Below are positions 61,630 through 64,000 of a DNA stretch of 64,000 nt, one piece after another; the stretch's first letter is position 1; each line of letters starts with the position of its first letter. This DNA is from Halomonas qaidamensis (GTDB lineage Bacteria > Pseudomonadota > Gammaproteobacteria > Pseudomonadales > Halomonadaceae), in contig NZ_CP080627.1 of NCBI RefSeq assembly GCF_025917315.1, positions 1,426,001 through 1,490,000 of the forward strand, in the 5' to 3' direction. Position numbers and translations under genes: made by a program. The notes beneath the pieces are model-generated. The model searched no databases. It was not told the DNA's origin and saw nothing but the letters and a program-made list of their open reading frames with translations.

Positions 61630-62694
61630 ATGAGTGAGTCAACCATGCAGGCAGCGGTTTGGTACGCAGCGAAAGACCTTCGTGTTGAGCAAATGCCAAT
61701 ACCAACGATTAACGACCCTCATGAGGTAAAGGTCAAAGTAGCGGCGTGTGGTATTTGTGGTAGCGATTTGCATGAGTACGCTGCCGGGCCGATTTTTATT
61801 CCAGTCGATAAACCACACCCCATTAGCGGTGAACAAGCACCGATTATCATGGGTCATGAATTCGCCGGTGAAGTGGTTGAGATAGGTGACAACGTAACGC
61901 GGGTTAAAGTGGGGGATCGCGTTGCCATAGAGCCGATTCTTTCACCCAATAAGGATGGCGCTTATCAAATGGAGCGCTATAACCTCACGCCGCTATTGGG
62001 CTTTCATGGCCTTTCCGGCGGCGGCGGTGGCTTCTCGGAGTTCACCGTAATGGGTGAGCACATGGTACATAAGCTGCCGGATGACCTCAGCTTCGAACAA
62101 GGGGCACTCGTGGAACCCGCGGCGGTTGCCTTACATGCGGTGCGCCAAAGCAGTTTAAAAGCGGGAGATAGCGCGGCAGTGTTTGGCGCAGGCCCAATTG
62201 GGTTAATGACCATTGAAGCGCTGAAAGCTGCGGGTGCCGCTCAAATTTACGCCGTTGAAGTCGCGCCTTCACGTAAAGCCAAAGCTGAAGCACTTGGTGC
62301 AATTGTGGTTGACCCGCAGCAAGAAGATGCCGTGGAGAAACTGCAAACGTTAAGCAATGGCGGCGTTGACGTGGCGTTCGAGGTGACCGGGATTCCGGCA
62401 GTGCTGAACCAGTCGTTGCATAGCACCCATGAAGGCGGCGAAGTCATTGTGGTGAGTATTTGGGAGGGAGAGGCAAGCTTCCAGCCAAATGACCTAGTCA
62501 TTAAAGAGCGCACCATGAAAGGGATTATTGCCTATCGCCATGTTTATCCGGCGGTGATGGCACTCATGCAGCGCGGCTACTTCCGCGCTGAAGATATGGT
62601 GACTCAACGCATCCCGCTAGCAGATATTGTCGAGGAGGGGTTTGAAGCACTGTTAAATGACAAGGCGCAGGTGAAAATCATCGTCACGCCTTAA
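61630..62694 (+). CDS. 2,3-butanediol dehydrogenase (zinc MDR family)
   Basis: NAD-dependent medium-chain dehydrogenase interconverting 2,3-butanediol and acetoin, 354 residues. Catalytic zinc ligands are in ACGICGSDLHEY near residue 37 and GHEFAG near 74; the Rossmann motif is AVFGAGPIGLMTIEALKAAG near 178. The four structural-zinc cysteines are replaced by a short loop and the FLGLAGGGGGF-type segment (GFHGLSGGGGGFSEFTV), as in butanediol dehydrogenases. GGAG precedes the ATG, 15 bases after the monooxygenase stop. With the AcoR-like activator this suggests acetoin/butanediol use. Confidence 0.88.
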   Translation: MSESTMQAAVWYAAKDLRVEQMPIPTINDPHEVKVKVAACGICGSDLHEYAAGPIFIPVDKPHPISGEQAPIIMGHEFAGEVVEIGDNVTRVKVGDRVAIEPILSPNKDGAYQMERYNLTPLLGFHGLSGGGGGFSEFTVMGEHMVHKLPDDLSFEQGALVEPAAVALHAVRQSSLKAGDSAAVFGAGPIGLMTIEALKAAGAAQIYAVEVAPSRKAKAEALGAIVVDPQQEDAVEKLQTLSNGGVDVAFEVTGIPAVLNQSLHSTHEGGEVIVVSIWEGEASFQPNDLVIKERTMKGIIAYRHVYPAVMALMQRGYFRAEDMVTQRIPLADIVEEGFEALLNDKAQVKIIVTP

Positions 62695-62855
62695 CCCAAT
62701 AGCGGCGTTAATCACGCTAGGTTGACGCATTGTGAGGCAGAGGTGCCCAAAAATGTGCAGTGCTGGTGCATTTTATTTGCTGCAATGCGTCGTAACACTT
62801 TTGAAAACCAGTAACTTTATATTAAGTAATTGTTTTAATTGAGTTATTAAAAAAT

Positions 62856-62871
62856 TGGCACGCAGATCGCT
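62856..62871 (+). promoter_or_regulatory. Second sigma-54 promoter, no gene behind it
   Basis: TGGCACG-CAGA-TCGCT matches the sigma-54 consensus with the same 12-base GG-to-GC spacing as the promoter at 59726. It lies in an AT-rich region 160 bases after the butanediol dehydrogenase. A start near 62882 would transcribe only the structured stretch up to the terminator at 62998-63020. Confidence 0.72.
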
Positions 62872-62881
62872 ATATATTAAG

Positions 62882-63020
62882 TAAGCAGCAAATGAATAGA
62901 GTTGATAGATGAACTAGGTCTCTCTCCCTTCTTTGCTACATCGCCCCAGCTTGTGCTGGTAAGCGATACACCGAGTGAGCTGGCGTGCTCCACCTGGGTC
63001 CCCTTCGGGGGACTTTTTTT
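62882..63020 (+). ncRNA. Candidate sigma-54-driven small RNA
   Basis: About 139 bases between a sigma-54 promoter and a strong terminator. It contains a pyrimidine-rich single-stranded stretch (TCTCTCTCCCTTCTTT, 62920-62935) that could pair with Shine-Dalgarno sequences, then a stem with arms ATCGC/GCGAT enclosing CCAGC/GCTGG (62940-62967), and the terminator stem. No reasonable open frame with a ribosome site lies in it. It has no AACAATAACAA copies, so it is not a CrcZ-type decoy. The rest of 62695-63058 shows nothing else coding. Confidence 0.55.
62998..63020 (+). terminator. Terminator of the candidate small RNA
   Basis: GTCCCC and GGGGAC pair around a TTCG-type loop, followed by seven T (63014-63020). 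A second stem CGCCCGAC/GTCGGGCG follows at 63024-63045, just past the pepQ stop on the other strand. Confidence 0.92.
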
Positions 63021-63058
63021 ATGCGCCCGACCTAAATGTCGGGCGTGTTGTGTTTGCG

Positions 63059-64000
63059 TTATGGGGTCAGGTTTTGCTGGCTGTTCTCCGTCACGACAAT
63101 GTTATCTTCAATACGAATGCCGCCACAGTTGGCTAGCAAGTCAACGAGGCTCCAGTTGATCGGTAGCGTTTTGTTGCGCAAGGGCTCTAATAGCATTGGG
63201 ATATAGTAAAACCCAGGCTCTATGGTTACTACCATGCCAGGGCGCAGTGTACGGGTTAAACGTAGCGCTGGATGCTGTTCAGGAGCAGGGGCGAGTGTTC
63301 CGTCTGGATGACGCAGCCCTGCCACATCGTGAACCTGTAATCCCAACGAATGCCCTAATCCGTGTGGGCAAAAGGCCCGCGTAATCCCCTCATCAACTGC
63401 CTGTTCTGCACTGCCCTGGAAAAGATCATTGGCAATAAGAATATCTGCCAGCAAACGATGCATTTGCTCATGTAGCGCAATGAACTCCACGCCTGGGGCA
63501 ACGCTTTCTACCAGCGTATCTTTTAACTGATTAATATCATCAATTAAGTTGCGATAGAGGCTTGGCGCGTCAGGTCCAGCATAAGTGCGTGTAATATCCG
63601 CGCAGTAGCCGCGAAAACGGCGTCCAGCGTCAACCAGCAGGCTATGTCGCTTCGTAGGGCTGCTTAAGTCGTAGTGTTGGTAGTGTAATACGCCTGCATG
63701 GTTATTCAGCCCAATGATGTTCTGATAGGGAACATCGGACTCCCGCTGTCTGCTGGCAGCCAAGTACGCCAGTTGAATATCTAACTCAGCCGATGCGCCA
63801 ATAAACGCCGCCTGCGCTGCTTGATGTCCTGCCATGGCGAGCCGGTTAGCTTCACTCAAACAGGCAATCTCATAAGCAGTTTTAAACATGCGTAGTTCGT
63901 CTAGAGCGTTAACCAGCGGTTGCGGTTGGTACTGTGCGTCTAGCGCGAGTTGTGTGGTGGGATCAATATCACCGATCACAGCAGCGCGGCCAGCTAGCGT
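63059..64000 (-). CDS. pepQ: Xaa-Pro dipeptidase-like M24 peptidase (partial)
   Basis: C-terminal 313 residues of a metallopeptidase that splits dipeptides ending in proline; the N-terminus lies beyond the window edge, and the frame is open to base 64000. Metal ligands are visible: Asp in LLVDAGRRFRGYCADITRTY, His in FCPHGLGHSLGLQVHDVAG, Glu in VVTIEPGFYYIP and the last Glu in GIRIEDNIVV. This layout (PHGLGH-LGLQVHD) is PepQ-like rather than methionine aminopeptidase. Confidence 0.9.
   Translation of the reverse strand, partial: TLAGRAAVIGDIDPTTQLALDAQYQPQPLVNALDELRMFKTAYEIACLSEANRLAMAGHQAAQAAFIGASAELDIQLAYLAASRQRESDVPYQNIIGLNNHAGVLHYQHYDLSSPTKRHSLLVDAGRRFRGYCADITRTYAGPDAPSLYRNLIDDINQLKDTLVESVAPGVEFIALHEQMHRLLADILIANDLFQGSAEQAVDEGITRAFCPHGLGHSLGLQVHDVAGLRHPDGTLAPAPEQHPALRLTRTLRPGMVVTIEPGFYYIPMLLEPLRNKTLPINWSLVDLLANCGGIRIEDNIVVTENSQQNLTP

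Noticed and set aside
62882..63020. CrcZ/CrcY-type decoy RNA
   Set aside because: It is sigma-54-linked as those are, but carries no AACAAYAACAA motif, so it cannot sequester Hfq/Crc in the known way.

Overview
The window reads as chromosomal DNA of a moderate-GC gammaproteobacterium, most likely a Halomonas-like member of the Halomonadaceae. The support is the overall protein similarity I recognise (TrkH-type potassium uptake, HexR-type Entner-Doudoroff operators, Hfq/Crc-type catabolite motifs, RlmF, YehS, a Proteobacterial glucokinase). This is recognition by eye; no database search was run.

Layout. 0-15.5 kb is a sugar-catabolism block: the tail of a KdpE-like regulator and trkH; malEFG (maltose ABC importer without malK here); zwf-pgl-eda; a sucrose/fructan hydrolase; and the opposite-strand set edd-glk-aldo/keto reductase-fructokinase. 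HexR-type palindromes stand in front of both zwf and edd, so the whole Entner-Doudoroff route appears to be one regulon. 15.7-29.3 kb is a corrinoid block: cobT-cbiZ-cbiB-cobD-cobU-cobS-cobC plus a second partial CobU-like gene, then a cobalamin riboswitch with btuB-btuF-btuC-btuD, then cobB, ytoQ and cobO. cobQ sits apart at 47.8 kb. Together they import corrinoids, cut foreign ones back to cobyric acid (CbiZ) and rebuild adenosylcobalamin.

29.3-33.0 kb is an accessory island. Two copies of a roughly 290-bp REP-headed repeat flank a BrnT/BrnA toxin-antitoxin pair and a ytoQ remnant. They are followed by two AT-rich genes, one of unknown function with a possible PIN-like start and one AbiGi-like. 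Each of the two ends in an attC-like integron recombination site, and no integrase is in the window. A decayed IS1182-type remnant and an unusual Rho paralogue lacking the N-terminal RNA-binding domain come next. 34-49.7 kb is mostly housekeeping and small single genes (DEAD-box helicase, rlmF, GNAT, nucleotidyltransferase, DJ-1/PfpI, yehS, methyltransferase, LysE exporters, Lrp, AraC, Ada/Ogt, glutaminase, RidA).

50-64 kb holds a permease whose reading frame has an early in-frame TGA, a cytochrome b561, a MoxR/VWA pair, a ribbon-helix-helix repressor facing a frameshifted SulP transporter across two matching palindromes, and a sigma-54 activator facing a flavin monooxygenase/butanediol dehydrogenase operon. 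Downstream of that operon is a second sigma-54 promoter with no gene behind it, only a structured, terminated stretch that looks like a small RNA. Three exact copies of the Hfq/Crc motif AACAATAACAA lie just upstream of translation starts in this last region, pointing to catabolite repression of these genes.
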